Shown here in pieces: positions 1 to 5,795 of a stretch of 26,560 nt of DNA. Within the stretch, counting starts at the first letter, position 1. Every line of letters starts with the position of its first letter. The notes beneath the pieces were generated by a model. The model was not told the DNA's origin and searched no databases. It worked only from the letters and a program-made list of their open reading frames with translations. The stretch is taken from positions 1-26,560 of the IMG/VR virus record IMGVR_UViG_3300042197_000359. One strand, written 5' to 3'. This DNA is from a virus. A program made the translations under genes and the position numbers.

Positions 1-478
1 ATTAGAAGAATCTCTTATGTTCAAAGGCAACCATTGGTATGACTGGAATGTAAGAAACTGGGGAACCAAATGGGATGTAGCAATTAGACATGGTGAGGAG
101 TATCCTGAGACTGAGTTAATGGAAGAATCAGAGGATTCTCTTTTATACCGTTTTAATACCGCTTGGTCTCCACCAGTGCCTGCTATTATCAAACTGTCTG
201 AACAGTATCCTGACTTAGATTTTAATCTATACTATCAAGAAGAAACAGGTTGGGGTGGAGAAACAGAATTCAAAAATGGTTTTATTACTAATAGTGAAGA
301 GTATGAGACTAAATGTATGGATTGTGATTCATTAGATACCCTTGAATACTGCGACAATGATTGTGGTCAGATTTGTTCAGAGTGTAACTATATGGGCGAA
401 GCAGACCTTGACCAAGTTGCGGAATGTGAGGAACACAAGATATACTTAGATAACATTCCAGAATACAGAAAGGTATGA
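1..478 (+). CDS. Api92-like protein (YubB ferredoxin-like fold), 5' end cut by window
   Basis: Conserved phage/plasmid protein of the Api92/DUF1281 type; molecular function unknown. The first ATG (17) is followed by a WYDWN-x3-NWGTKWD block and then FNTAWSPPVPAI with an LSEQYPDL helix, which is the usual order in this family (family knowledge). The frame stays open from position 2 to the ATG without a stop, and family members normally have residues before the WYDW block, so the true start probably lies outside the window. The C-terminal third has Cys-rich pairs (CMDCD, CDNDC, CSEC) that look like a zinc knuckle. It ends two bases before the next ATG and is probably co-transcribed with the genes that follow. 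Confidence 0.75.
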   Translation, partial: LEESLMFKGNHWYDWNVRNWGTKWDVAIRHGEEYPETELMEESEDSLLYRFNTAWSPPVPAIIKLSEQYPDLDFNLYYQEETGWGGETEFKNGFITNSEEYETKCMDCDSLDTLEYCDNDCGQICSECNYMGEADLDQVAECEEHKIYLDNIPEYRKV

Positions 479-479
479 A

Positions 480-698
480 ATGGAATCAGAATACATCAAT
501 AGAAAAGTTAAACTAATAGAATATACCAAACTACATGTTATTAGTTTAGAACAGGATTTGGAACAAATATCTACTGAAATGGAAGCATTAGATATGAACT
601 CTAAAGATTGGGATGAGTTAGATTTTGAATATAATCATATGGCAGGACAGATTCTTTCTGCCCGTCATCTTTTGCAAGTTATGGAGGAAATGCTCTAA
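480..698 (+). CDS. small helical hypothetical protein
   Basis: 72 residues, not recognised. The sequence is strongly helical and acidic, with heptad-like spacing (EYTKLHVISLEQDLEQISTE) suggesting a coiled coil in residues 12-60. The start is fixed by a textbook Shine-Dalgarno, AGAAAGG at 467-473, six bases before the ATG. This SD is the exact complement of the CCTTTCT tail of actinobacterial 16S rRNA. The stop overlaps the next ATG by one base (TAATG), indicating translational coupling. Confidence 0.7.
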   Translation: MESEYINRKVKLIEYTKLHVISLEQDLEQISTEMEALDMNSKDWDELDFEYNHMAGQILSARHLLQVMEEML

Positions 699-955
699 TG
701 GAAGAATATCTGCAGAAACAAGTAGACATGGGTAGTTCTGGTTTAGATATTATCCATGGGCACCTCAAAGTTTTAATGCTAGAGGCTGAACAAGAACTCA
801 CAGAGGCACAGCGGGTAGAGGATGAATCAGGCGAAGCCATGGATTCTATGCAGCGGAGGTATTGGGAAGGTGTCTTAGATTCTTTAGGAGATATTTATGC
901 ACTAACCTATGACCTGTCGTTTGCCATTGCAGCCAAGGAGGCAGCCAATGAATGA
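698..955 (+). CDS. conserved small phage protein, helical
   Basis: 85 residues, function unknown. The protein is predicted helical throughout. Its second half (AMDSMQRRYWEGVLDSLGDIYALTYDLSFAIA) resembles a conserved block I associate with actinophage hypotheticals; this is memory-based and unverified. GGAGG at about 683-687 lies upstream of the ATG. The start overlaps the previous stop, so it is in the same operon. It contains no catalytic motif. Confidence 0.7.
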   Translation: MEEYLQKQVDMGSSGLDIIHGHLKVLMLEAEQELTEAQRVEDESGEAMDSMQRRYWEGVLDSLGDIYALTYDLSFAIAAKEAANE

Positions 956-1034
956 ATGGATCCAGTTGACAATACCTCTGGAATTTGATATTATTAATAC
1001 AAACCACCAAAGAAAGGAAAGAAATGAAAACTAA
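948..1034 (+). CDS. possible 28-residue microprotein overlapping both neighbours
   Basis: ATG at 948 is preceded by a very strong SD, AAGGAGG at 935-941 with a six-base spacer. The frame runs for 28 codons to TAA at 1032-1034. It overlaps the end of the preceding gene by 8 bases and the start of the next (1024) by 11. The peptide (MNEWIQLTIPLEFDII...) has a hydrophobic N-terminal half and a charged tail. Its codons also contain a consensus promoter (966-994). It may be a true microprotein or a coupling peptide that brings ribosomes to the next start. The SD is the main support; there is no homology argument. Confidence 0.4.
   Translation: MNEWIQLTIPLEFDIINTNHQRKERNEN
966..994 (+). promoter_or_regulatory. 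sigma70-type promoter for the 1024 gene
   Basis: TTGACA (966-971), 17-base spacer, TATTAT (989-994), with TG at the extended -10 position. The predicted start is near 1001, giving a leader of about 23 nt that contains the AGAAAGG SD of the 1024 gene. Confidence 0.6.
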
Positions 1035-1350
1035 AGACTTAACACTAATAGGGCACTTCTCTGTAGATAGTGGGCAAGCCATGGTTGGCGACCCTTGCTA
1101 TCTAGATGAATGGGAACCATGGAACTCAGAGGTAGATAACTTTGAGGACCATGTTACGAAGGCAGGCGAGTACAGTTATCTTGGGGCATGTGGAGTTACC
1201 CTTAAACAAGGTTACGGAGAATTAGGAAATGGTTCTGCCGTTGCTTTCTCTACAGGCTATGGAGACGGATACTATCCTGTCTATGCTGAAATCAATGACG
1301 AGGGTAGAGTAGAGCGAGTCATTATTGATTTTGTAGGAGATGATGAATAG
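1024..1350 (+). CDS. DUF4241-like phage protein
   Basis: 108 residues. The N-terminal VDSGQAMVGDPCYLDEW motif and the later STGYGDGYYPVYAEI motif are typical of a widespread phage/bacterial family (DUF4241-like) of unknown function. The ATG at 1024 is chosen over an upstream in-frame TTG (985) because AGAAAGG (1011-1017) sits six bases before it and the promoter lies just upstream. The acidic C-terminus ends in FVGDDE. It overlaps the next gene at TAGTG. Confidence 0.75.
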   Translation: MKTKDLTLIGHFSVDSGQAMVGDPCYLDEWEPWNSEVDNFEDHVTKAGEYSYLGACGVTLKQGYGELGNGSAVAFSTGYGDGYYPVYAEINDEGRVERVIIDFVGDDE

Positions 1351-1706
1351 TGGGAGCAAGATGTAACTTTGTATTTAAACAATCAGAGGACCATGCTGTT
1401 GCACTATACAGTCACTGGGATGAAGACCATATGTACCCGCTGCTTGCTGCAGCCCTAGACCATGCGCTGCCACGTATACACATGGGAGATATCGCATATT
1501 CGACTCGTATGGCTATTAGTTATATTATTAAAGATTCTATTTTGGATGAGACAGGTTATGGCATTACCGCCATGGACCCCTCAGACCAAGGATTCTTAGA
1601 CCACCCAATCACAATTGACTTTACAGATATGACCGTAGGCAGTGGGGAAGACTGGCATTCCATTCTTGACTTTATTGCCTATCACTCTGTACAACTAGTT
1701 AAATAG
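1350..1706 (+). CDS. conserved actinophage hypothetical protein
   Basis: 118 residues with a GTG start overlapping the preceding stop (TAGTG); GGAGATGATGAATA supplies the SD. The N-terminal GARCNFVFKQ...VALYSHWDED pattern is one I recall from many actinophage hypotheticals (family knowledge, no function assigned). A YSHW motif, an AALDHALPR helix and an STRMAISYII segment follow. It has no catalytic signature. It is the last gene before the GC-rich hairpin region. Confidence 0.7.
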   Translation: MGARCNFVFKQSEDHAVALYSHWDEDHMYPLLAAALDHALPRIHMGDIAYSTRMAISYIIKDSILDETGYGITAMDPSDQGFLDHPITIDFTDMTVGSGEDWHSILDFIAYHSVQLVK

Positions 1707-1716
1707 TCTTTGCTGA

Positions 1717-1808
1717 GGGGCTGCCTGGTGAACAGCCCGTAAATGGTGGGACGAGGGGTCCTCCCACCTTACACAAGGGCGGAGCGCAGGTGTGCTGACT
1801 TGCGCTCC
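1717..1808 (+). other. three consecutive GC-rich stem-loops
   Basis: The 133-base gap between the 1350 and 1840 genes holds three perfect hairpins: GGGCTG 1718-1723/CAGCCC 1733-1738, GGTGGGA 1745-1751/TCCCACC 1762-1768, and GGAGCGCA 1781-1788/TGCGCTCC 1801-1808. The region is much richer in GC than its surroundings and lacks a U-tract. It could be a terminator or mRNA-stabilising structure, or a structured RNA. The third stem's 3' arm overlaps the -35 of the next promoter. Confidence 0.6.
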
Positions 1809-1828
1809 CCCAACATATTTGATACAAT
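1800..1828 (+). promoter_or_regulatory. promoter for the 1840 gene
   Basis: TTGCGC (1800-1805), 17-base spacer, TACAAT (1823-1828) with an extended TG at 1820-1821. The -35 overlaps the 3' arm of the hairpin at 1781-1808. The leader before 1840 is short and contains GAAAGGA. Confidence 0.45.
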
Positions 1829-1839
1829 GAAAGGACACT

Positions 1840-2073
1840 ATGTATAGAATAAAAAAGGCTGAGGTAATTACCAATGAGGAAAAGGTAGCAAGAAAGATTG
1901 CTAATCTTCTTAGTGACCTTACCCTTGACTTAGATAGAATTGGCTATCACTTGGCTTTCTCCTGCTCTTATTTATGGTATGCTAGAGCACTTGAAGTTTT
2001 GGAATCAGCGCAGTATAATAAAGAAGTAGTAGAACTAAACAGATACGGAGAATATAGTGACAAACTTTTCTAA
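1840..2073 (+). CDS. conserved small phage protein
   Basis: 77 residues. The block ARKIANLLSDLTLDLDRIGYHLA matches a pattern common among short actinophage hypotheticals (recollection; function unknown). It is mainly helical with a Tyr/Trp-rich centre (CSYLWYARALEVLE). The start is set by GAAAGGA a few bases upstream. It overlaps the next gene, which starts at an internal GTG (2057). It looks like the first gene of a two-gene unit. Confidence 0.7.
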   Translation: MYRIKKAEVITNEEKVARKIANLLSDLTLDLDRIGYHLAFSCSYLWYARALEVLESAQYNKEVVELNRYGEYSDKLF

Positions 2074-2320
2074 CATATGCATAATACTAGGAACTTTGTT
2101 TGAAAATTACAAGGGCGACCCAAAGTTTGCAGACTTTATAGATTTTAATGATATAGGGCTACCCCTTGCTTATTTCCAGAGAGAAGGTCTAGCAGAAGTA
2201 TCTGAGGACGGAAATAAATATATCTTAGAATCTTGGGAAATATTTGTGACATCTTTAGGTTTGGAAGATACTGGTTTTAGTAGCCTAGATGAAATGTTTG
2301 ACCTCGCAGAAAAGAAATAA
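2057..2320 (+). CDS. conserved small phage protein
   Basis: 87 residues starting at GTG 2057, inside the end of the previous gene, with GGAG about 8 bases upstream. The pattern NICIILGTLFENYKGD..FADFIDFNDIGLPLAY resembles conserved actinophage hypotheticals; function unknown. The C-terminus is acidic (SSLDEMFDLAEKK). It is the last gene before the non-coding region. A GGGC-tgc-GCCC hairpin (2330-2340) follows the stop. Confidence 0.7.
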   Translation: MTNFSNICIILGTLFENYKGDPKFADFIDFNDIGLPLAYFQREGLAEVSEDGNKYILESWEIFVTSLGLEDTGFSSLDEMFDLAEKK

Positions 2321-2408
2321 TTAGTAGGGGGGCTGCGCCCTCGGGGTATATCTACACAAATTGGACATATCTCAAACCCTATATACCTTATTACGATCCT
2401 TCAAAAAT

Positions 2409-2459
2409 TTTTCCAGATTCATAGCATTACGATAGATAAAATATTTTCCAGATTCATAG
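2409..2459 (+). repeat. direct repeat TTTTCCAGATTCATAG, two copies
   Basis: Identical 16-mers at 2409-2424 and 2444-2459, each preceded by ATTACGA (2390 and 2426). A diverged copy (TTTTCCAGTTTCATGG) lies at 3061-3076 after the ATTACGA at 3042. The spacing is irregular, which fits iterons rather than a CRISPR array. Confidence 0.75.
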
Positions 2460-2582
2460 AAAAATATCAAACCTTATATCCAATATATCCTAATTTGTAA
2501 TATCATGTATGTGTTATGTATACTAGGTATATGGATATGTTTTTTTAATTCCCCCGACTTTACCGCCGCAGCGGGGCGGCGC

Positions 2583-2611
2583 ACTATACCACATTACGAT
2601 CCGCTTGTCAA
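2583..2611 (-). promoter_or_regulatory. leftward consensus promoter in the origin region
   Basis: On the minus strand: TTGACA (2611-2606), 17-base spacer, TATAGT (2588-2583). Transcription would run left into the GC-rich hairpins at 2551-2580. No ORF follows, so the product would be non-coding. Confidence 0.45.
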
Positions 2612-2836
2612 GCCCCCTAAAATTACGGGGGATAAAAAAGATCCACACTATCAAACCCTATATATAGTATTACGAAGACACCAAATTTTTTCCTGGATTT
2701 TTTAAATAAAATGAATATGTTTTATATATTTTTTATAACTTTTTGTTATATTTTCCACAGTTTTTGGGCAAAAATAATATGTTTTATATATCAAATATTG
2801 AGACAATATTGCCCATATTGTGGACATATTAGATAC

Positions 2837-2865
2837 TTGACATATGGTTTTATATGGGATATAAT
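2837..2865 (+). promoter_or_regulatory. perfect consensus promoter in the origin region
   Basis: TTGACA (2837-2842), exactly 17 bases, TATAAT (2860-2865). The predicted start is near 2872. No plausible coding sequence follows for over 200 bases. Confidence 0.6.
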
Positions 2866-2871
2866 CCAGAA

Positions 2872-2996
2872 AAAAGGTTTGATACTAGATATAGTGGTTT
2901 GGGGATTACGAACCCCCTAGTAATAGATGCTCCATTCCCCACTATCCTCCACTTCCCTCCACCAATAATATTATATTTATACACAGTAATATTTTT
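2872..2996 (+). ncRNA. candidate structured non-coding RNA with CCTCC motifs
   Basis: Downstream of the 2837-2865 promoter. An outer stem ATAGTGG (2891-2897)/CCACTAT (2939-2945) encloses a GGGG/CCCC hairpin (2901-2904/2913-2916). A pyrimidine-rich tail (2946-2963) carries two CCTCCAC motifs. An AT stem AATATTA (2967-2973)/TAATATT (2987-2993) followed by Ts could end it. The transcript and its 3' end are inferred. Confidence 0.3.
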
Positions 2997-2997
2997 C

Positions 2998-3018
2998 TGT
3001 GGATAAACCTGTGGATAA
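2998..3018 (-). promoter_or_regulatory. pair of perfect DnaA boxes
   Basis: TGTGGATAA occurs at 2998-3006 and 3010-3018, which is TTATCCACA on the minus strand, the strict bacterial DnaA box. Start-to-start spacing is 12 bp, about one helical turn. A one-mismatch box, TTTTCCACA, lies near 2752 on the plus strand. Confidence 0.6.
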
Positions 3019-3110
3019 CTGGGGGTATTTATAAAAATAACATTACGAAGGGTCTAAAAATTTTCCAGTTTCATGGACTTTTTTTATCCATGCTATAATA
3101 TTATTTGAGT

Positions 3111-3257
3111 ATGGATCAGGACCTGATAGACCGCATAGCCAAACTGATCCATCCCTATCTCAAAACCAAACATAAAGAAAAAGAATCTCACGATATTGCA
3201 ATCCGCATTGTTGAGGAGTTGGAAAAACAACCTCCAACCTGGTATACTCATGGATAA
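3111..3257 (+). CDS. 48-residue helical phage protein
   Basis: ATG GAT CAG at 3111 opens a 48-codon frame to TAA 3257: a helical, charged peptide beginning MDQDLIDRIAKLIHPYL with an IAIRIVEELEK helix. TATAAT at 3094-3099 lies 11 bases upstream. Small proteins with an N-terminal IDRIA motif are frequent in actinophages (recollection). It ends nine bases before the sulfotransferase ATG. A leftward ORF over this stretch is treated as a shadow. Confidence 0.6.
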   Translation: MDQDLIDRIAKLIHPYLKTKHKEKESHDIAIRIVEELEKQPPTWYTHG

Positions 3258-3266
3258 GGGGAGTAG

Positions 3267-4031
3267 ATGATTATCAGTTATTCTAAAAACTTTGTATATA
3301 TTCATTTAGAAAAAACAGGCGGTACATCCGTAGAGTTTGCATTAGAACCTTTCCTATCCTCTGATGATAAAAAAATAGATATGGTCGTAGGAAGTACTCC
3401 AAATGGAGAAGCACTAGAAGATACTCTTAAAATGAAATATGGAGAAAAAAATTTAATATATAAGCATTCATCATCACAAGAAGCAAAAGAATTTTTAGGT
3501 GATCAATGGGACAATATGTATAAATTTGCTACTGTAAGAGATCCCCACGATTTAATGATATCTCTATATTACTACTCTGAGACTATTCTTGCTAGATTTA
3601 TAAATAGTATAGATAAAGAAACAATAGTAGATTTTTTTATGAATAAACCAAGACACCCTGTTGTAAAAATATGGGCAAAAGAAATGCCATATATGATAGA
3701 TTATTTTAGGTCTTGGCATTATGAAAATGGTATAGATGGTTTTATTCAATCTATCCTGTTAGGAAATGGACATCATAAGATGAAAACCCAATATGAAAGA
3801 CTAGAAAAATCTGTTGAAATTTTTGATCTTTCTAACCTATCAAATGATTGGGCAACTATTCAACAAAAAACTGGTATTTTTGAAGCAGAATTAAAACATG
3901 AAAATAAAAGCAAAAAGCCAGAAAATGTTACATTATCTGATAAAACAATAAAATGTATATTAGATTTTTTCAAAGAAGATTATGAGATTATTCCACAAAC
4001 AACTGGCATCTCCTGGAAACACTCTGTCTGA
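3267..4031 (+). CDS. P-loop sulfotransferase (PAPS-dependent)
   Basis: 254 residues; predicted to transfer sulfate from PAPS to a carbohydrate or other hydroxyl acceptor. The 5'-phosphosulfate loop is at residues 13-21 (HLEKTGGTS). The 3'-phosphate motif is at 91-99 (RDPHDLMIS, R-x7-S) followed by LYYY. This is the standard pair for carbohydrate-type sulfotransferases (family knowledge). Length is normal and no transmembrane anchor is seen, unlike Golgi enzymes, so it should act in the cytoplasm. GGGGAG lies just before the ATG. Together with the APS kinase domain at 9053 it suggests a phage sulfation route. The acceptor cannot be told from the sequence. Confidence 0.8.
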   Translation: MIISYSKNFVYIHLEKTGGTSVEFALEPFLSSDDKKIDMVVGSTPNGEALEDTLKMKYGEKNLIYKHSSSQEAKEFLGDQWDNMYKFATVRDPHDLMISLYYYSETILARFINSIDKETIVDFFMNKPRHPVVKIWAKEMPYMIDYFRSWHYENGIDGFIQSILLGNGHHKMKTQYERLEKSVEIFDLSNLSNDWATIQQKTGIFEAELKHENKSKKPENVTLSDKTIKCILDFFKEDYEIIPQTTGISWKHSV

Positions 4032-4043
4032 TATAATCTATAT

Positions 4044-4268
4044 ATGCCTAGCCAAAATACTAAATGGTTTAAAGATGTAGCCCTTATTGAGGCTCTGGAC
4101 AAAATGCGCCAAGCCAATTTAGATTTTATGTCCAAGTGTTATTTTTGTGGCGGTAAGTCCACAGGTATTAAATCTATTCAAGAAAAACTATATTCTGTCT
4201 GTGAAACACACGAAGATAAAAAAGATATTAATAAATTATTGGAAACTCAATCCTCATTTGAGGAATAA
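4044..4268 (+). CDS. small zinc-binding protein, leaderless
   Basis: 74 residues with CYFCGGKS (residues 32-39) and a later SVCETHEDK giving a likely C2-C-H zinc site. Function unknown. TATAAT (4032-4037, with extended TG at 4029-4030) ends six bases before the ATG and no SD is present, so the mRNA probably begins at the start codon. Its 3' end overlaps the convergent gene at 4247-4453 by 22 bases. Confidence 0.65.
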   Translation: MPSQNTKWFKDVALIEALDKMRQANLDFMSKCYFCGGKSTGIKSIQEKLYSVCETHEDKKDINKLLETQSSFEE

Positions 4269-4453
4269 TCAGGGGCAAGAGTATAATCCCCATATGCTTC
4301 TTCGCATAATGGGCAAAATGAATTAGCAGATCTATTTTTATCCAGGCTAATAAGCAATATGCCCTTATCTTGCAAATCTAGCGTTTCAGGATCTAGCCTG
4401 TCATAGACTATAGGTATTAACTTAGTATTACATTTTATACAGGAAGTTAGCAT
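4247..4453 (-). CDS. small zinc-ribbon-like protein, leaderless
   Basis: 68 residues with two CxxC-type pairs: CIKC near the N-terminus (residues 5-8) and CPLC near residue 47, a probable zinc ribbon. Function unknown. On the minus strand TATAAT (4464-4459) lies five bases before the ATG, supporting a real leaderless gene instead of a shadow. It is one of only two clear minus-strand signals left of 10 kb, and it converges on the 4044 gene. Confidence 0.6.
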   Translation of the reverse strand: MLTSCIKCNTKLIPIVYDRLDPETLDLQDKGILLISLDKNRSANSFCPLCEEAYGDYTLAPDYSSNED

Positions 4454-4507
4454 AGTTTATTATAGCATTTTCTGTATACCCCGCTAAAATGCAATTATAA
4501 TATTCTA

Positions 4508-4603
4508 ATGCATTTACACGGATTTTACACTAGGCAAACAGATAACTCTGTTATTTATTATTGTAATAGATGCGGATGGGAAAAGGCTGTAGAAAATGAG
4601 TAG
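4508..4603 (+). CDS. 31-residue CxxC microprotein, leaderless
   Basis: ATG at 4508 follows TATAAT (4496-4501) by six bases, and the frame closes at TAG 4601-4603. The peptide MHLHGFYTRQTDNSVIYYCN continues with RCGWEKAVENE and carries a CNRCGW knuckle. Such CxxCGW peptides are common as mini zinc fingers. The promoter spacing and the CxxC motif support it; there is no homology evidence. Confidence 0.5.
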   Translation: MHLHGFYTRQTDNSVIYYCNRCGWEKAVENE

Positions 4604-4616
4604 GAATAGATACCTC

Positions 4617-4650
4617 AACCATATAGCCCTTTTAGGGCATAGGGTGGTTT
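4617..4650 (+). terminator. possible terminator hairpin
   Basis: GCCCT (4626-4630)/AGGGC (4634-4638) with a three-base loop, inside an outer AACC (4617-4620)/GGTT (4646-4649), followed by a loosely T-rich run. It would end transcription from the 4508 gene before the 4686 promoter. The U-tract is imperfect. Confidence 0.35.
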
Positions 4651-4685
4651 TGTGTTCTATTTTGCGCCGAACTTTAAATGCCCAG

Positions 4686-4714
4686 TTGACACTGTTATTA
4701 GATTAGGCTATAAT
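4686..4714 (+). promoter_or_regulatory. perfect consensus promoter for a candidate ncRNA
   Basis: TTGACA (4686-4691), 17-base spacer, TATAAT (4709-4714). The predicted start is about 4721. The next 110 bases are structured and have no ORF. Confidence 0.6.
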
Positions 4715-4720
4715 TATATC

Positions 4721-4830
4721 TAGAAGGGCTTAGAAACCCTTCTCATCGCACCCTTTCTGGCGATGAAGTCGTCCCTACCTTTCTGGGGATGCGCTCCTGG
4801 GTATGAGCACTAAACTGCCCCCTTTCTATT
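4721..4830 (+). ncRNA. candidate small RNA with CCTTTCT loops
   Basis: The predicted RNA begins with stem AGAAGGG (4722-4728)/CCCTTCT (4737-4743). Stem TCATCGC (4743-4749)/GCGATGA (4760-4766), which shares base 4743 with the first, has loop ACCCTTTCTG. Stem CGTCCC (4770-4775)/GGGATG (4786-4791, one G-U pair) has loop TACCTTTCTG. GCTC/GAGC (4793-4796/4805-4808) and an unpaired CCCCCTTTCT (4818-4827) follow. CCTTTCT is the exact complement of the AGAAAGG SDs seen at 467 and 1011. No homologue is recognised; the 3' end is unknown. Confidence 0.4.
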
Positions 4831-4831
4831 A

Positions 4832-4860
4832 TTGACAAACTTGATGCGATATGAGATACT
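4832..4860 (+). promoter_or_regulatory. promoter for the leaderless 4867 gene
   Basis: TTGACA (4832-4837), 17 bases, GATACT (4855-4860). The ATG at 4867 is six bases after the -10, at the expected transcription start. Confidence 0.6.
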
Positions 4861-4866
4861 TGCAGT

Positions 4867-5001
4867 ATGGAACTAACTAACGAATACATCAAATCAGAAC
4901 TTGTCAAAATTAACGAATTATTATTATCAGGCTCTTTTCATGATATAGATGAGGCTAGTCATATATCAGCAAGGTTAATAGGGGAATTAAGTTCTTCTTG
5001 A
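4867..5001 (+). CDS. 44-residue leaderless microprotein
   Basis: ATG 4867 to TGA 4999-5001: an acidic, helical peptide (MELTNEYIKSELVKINELL then ...SFHDIDEASHISARLIGELSSS). The well-formed promoter placed exactly for a leaderless start is the main support. Its last codons hold the -35 of the next promoter. It resembles the short LxxE-type helical proteins elsewhere in the window, but no family is recognised. Confidence 0.5.
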   Translation: MELTNEYIKSELVKINELLLSGSFHDIDEASHISARLIGELSSS

Positions 5002-5025
5002 TGTACCGCCGAAGTGTGAGATAAT
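4998..5025 (+). promoter_or_regulatory. promoter for the 5031 gene
   Basis: TTGATG (4998-5003), 16 bases including TACCGCC, GATAAT (5020-5025). The ATG at 5031 follows after five bases, so the mRNA is probably leaderless. Confidence 0.5.
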
Positions 5026-5030
5026 GTAGT

Positions 5031-5795
5031 ATGCCTGAATTAAATGCCAATATACCGCCGATTGAATGCTATGTCCGTGGTAATTTTTTGCGTGATCAAA
5101 AAGATAGCCACGATCAATACTTTCCATGTGTGATCTTTGGCGTATCCAGTGTGCCAAACCGTAGCCCATTATTTCATTTTATGATGGAAGATGGTGGTAT
5201 CTGGTGGAGAATGCCTATCAACGCTTTCTGTACCAAGCCTGGTGTTAAGGAAGAAGATATACATAATTTAGTATTATGGAATTCGTTTAGTCCTTTTGTT
5301 ACCGTCACAAAATTCTCAAACCTTGCAAACCTTCGCATGTTTTATATGGACAGAACTAAGACTAAGATATCTGGTAAATATTTATTTACTTTAGATTGGT
5401 ATAGCGGAGATGCAAACAGTCTTGATGATGGCTACTCTGAAAATCCTGGTCAGCATAAGTGTGGTCATGTTATTGAGCGTGATGATGGCAACTTTGCTAT
5501 TCAACCTAACAACCGCATCTTTGCATTAGAGCCTTCCTTTACTACTAAGCCTGGTAAACCTGTTATACATCGTCTTATTAATACCCGCAAATGGGATGTA
5601 GAGGATGCTGCCAAGTGGGTTACAGAAGACTCAGATGCTTATCATTATGACATTACGAACATGGAAAATGAAAGCGGACCTGTAGTTGATAAAATGCGCC
5701 CAGCAGTTAAAGAGGCTCTTGATCAGTTCTTGGCTGATCCAGATACTGATGTCATTATGGAAAGATTAAAGTATATGGAGGACAATGGTATTTAA
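5031..5795 (+). CDS. conserved hypothetical protein, 254 residues
   Basis: I do not recognise a family with a known function. The protein is soluble, with no membrane segment, and rich in aromatic residues. The N-terminal half contains IPPIECYVRGNFLRDQ and a GGIWWRMPINAF strand; the middle has CGHVIERDDGNFAIQPNNRI; the C-terminal third is acidic and helical (VDKMRPAVKEALDQF, VIMERLKYMEDNG). The start is backed by the -10 five bases upstream (leaderless). GGAGG within its last codons serves as SD for the next small gene. An early or middle regulatory or DNA-metabolism role is possible, but nothing in the sequence decides it. Confidence 0.75.
   Translation: MPELNANIPPIECYVRGNFLRDQKDSHDQYFPCVIFGVSSVPNRSPLFHFMMEDGGIWWRMPINAFCTKPGVKEEDIHNLVLWNSFSPFVTVTKFSNLANLRMFYMDRTKTKISGKYLFTLDWYSGDANSLDDGYSENPGQHKCGHVIERDDGNFAIQPNNRIFALEPSFTTKPGKPVIHRLINTRKWDVEDAAKWVTEDSDAYHYDITNMENESGPVVDKMRPAVKEALDQFLADPDTDVIMERLKYMEDNGI

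Larger units (their letters stand above)
2321..3110. other. non-coding AT-rich region, candidate replication origin
   Basis: About 790 bases without a credible gene. It contains six same-strand ATTACGA motifs (2390, 2426, 2593, 2669, 2905, 3042) and an ATTACGG at 2622. A 16-bp direct repeat (2409-2424 and 2444-2459) has a degenerate third copy at 3061-3076. TCAAACCCTATATA-type repeats lie at about 2371 and 2651, with a variant at 2467. Two perfect DnaA boxes are at 2998-3018. A GC-rich hairpin island (2551-2582) and two divergent consensus promoters are also present. Iteron-like repeats, AT-rich DNA and DnaA boxes are the usual parts of a DnaA-dependent origin. The origin role is an inference. 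Confidence 0.5.

Noticed and set aside
2505-2920. Two rightward ORFs of 66 and 69 codons in the origin region
   Set aside because: They are AT-driven and Phe/Ile/Tyr-rich, lack SD or well-placed -10 boxes, and run through the repeats and promoters.
2390-3048. ATTACGA motifs as a CRISPR array
   Set aside because: Repeats are only seven bases, spacing is irregular and no cas gene is present.
3093-3305. Leftward 70-codon ORF
   Set aside because: It overlaps the 3111 small gene and the start of the sulfotransferase, with no start signals.
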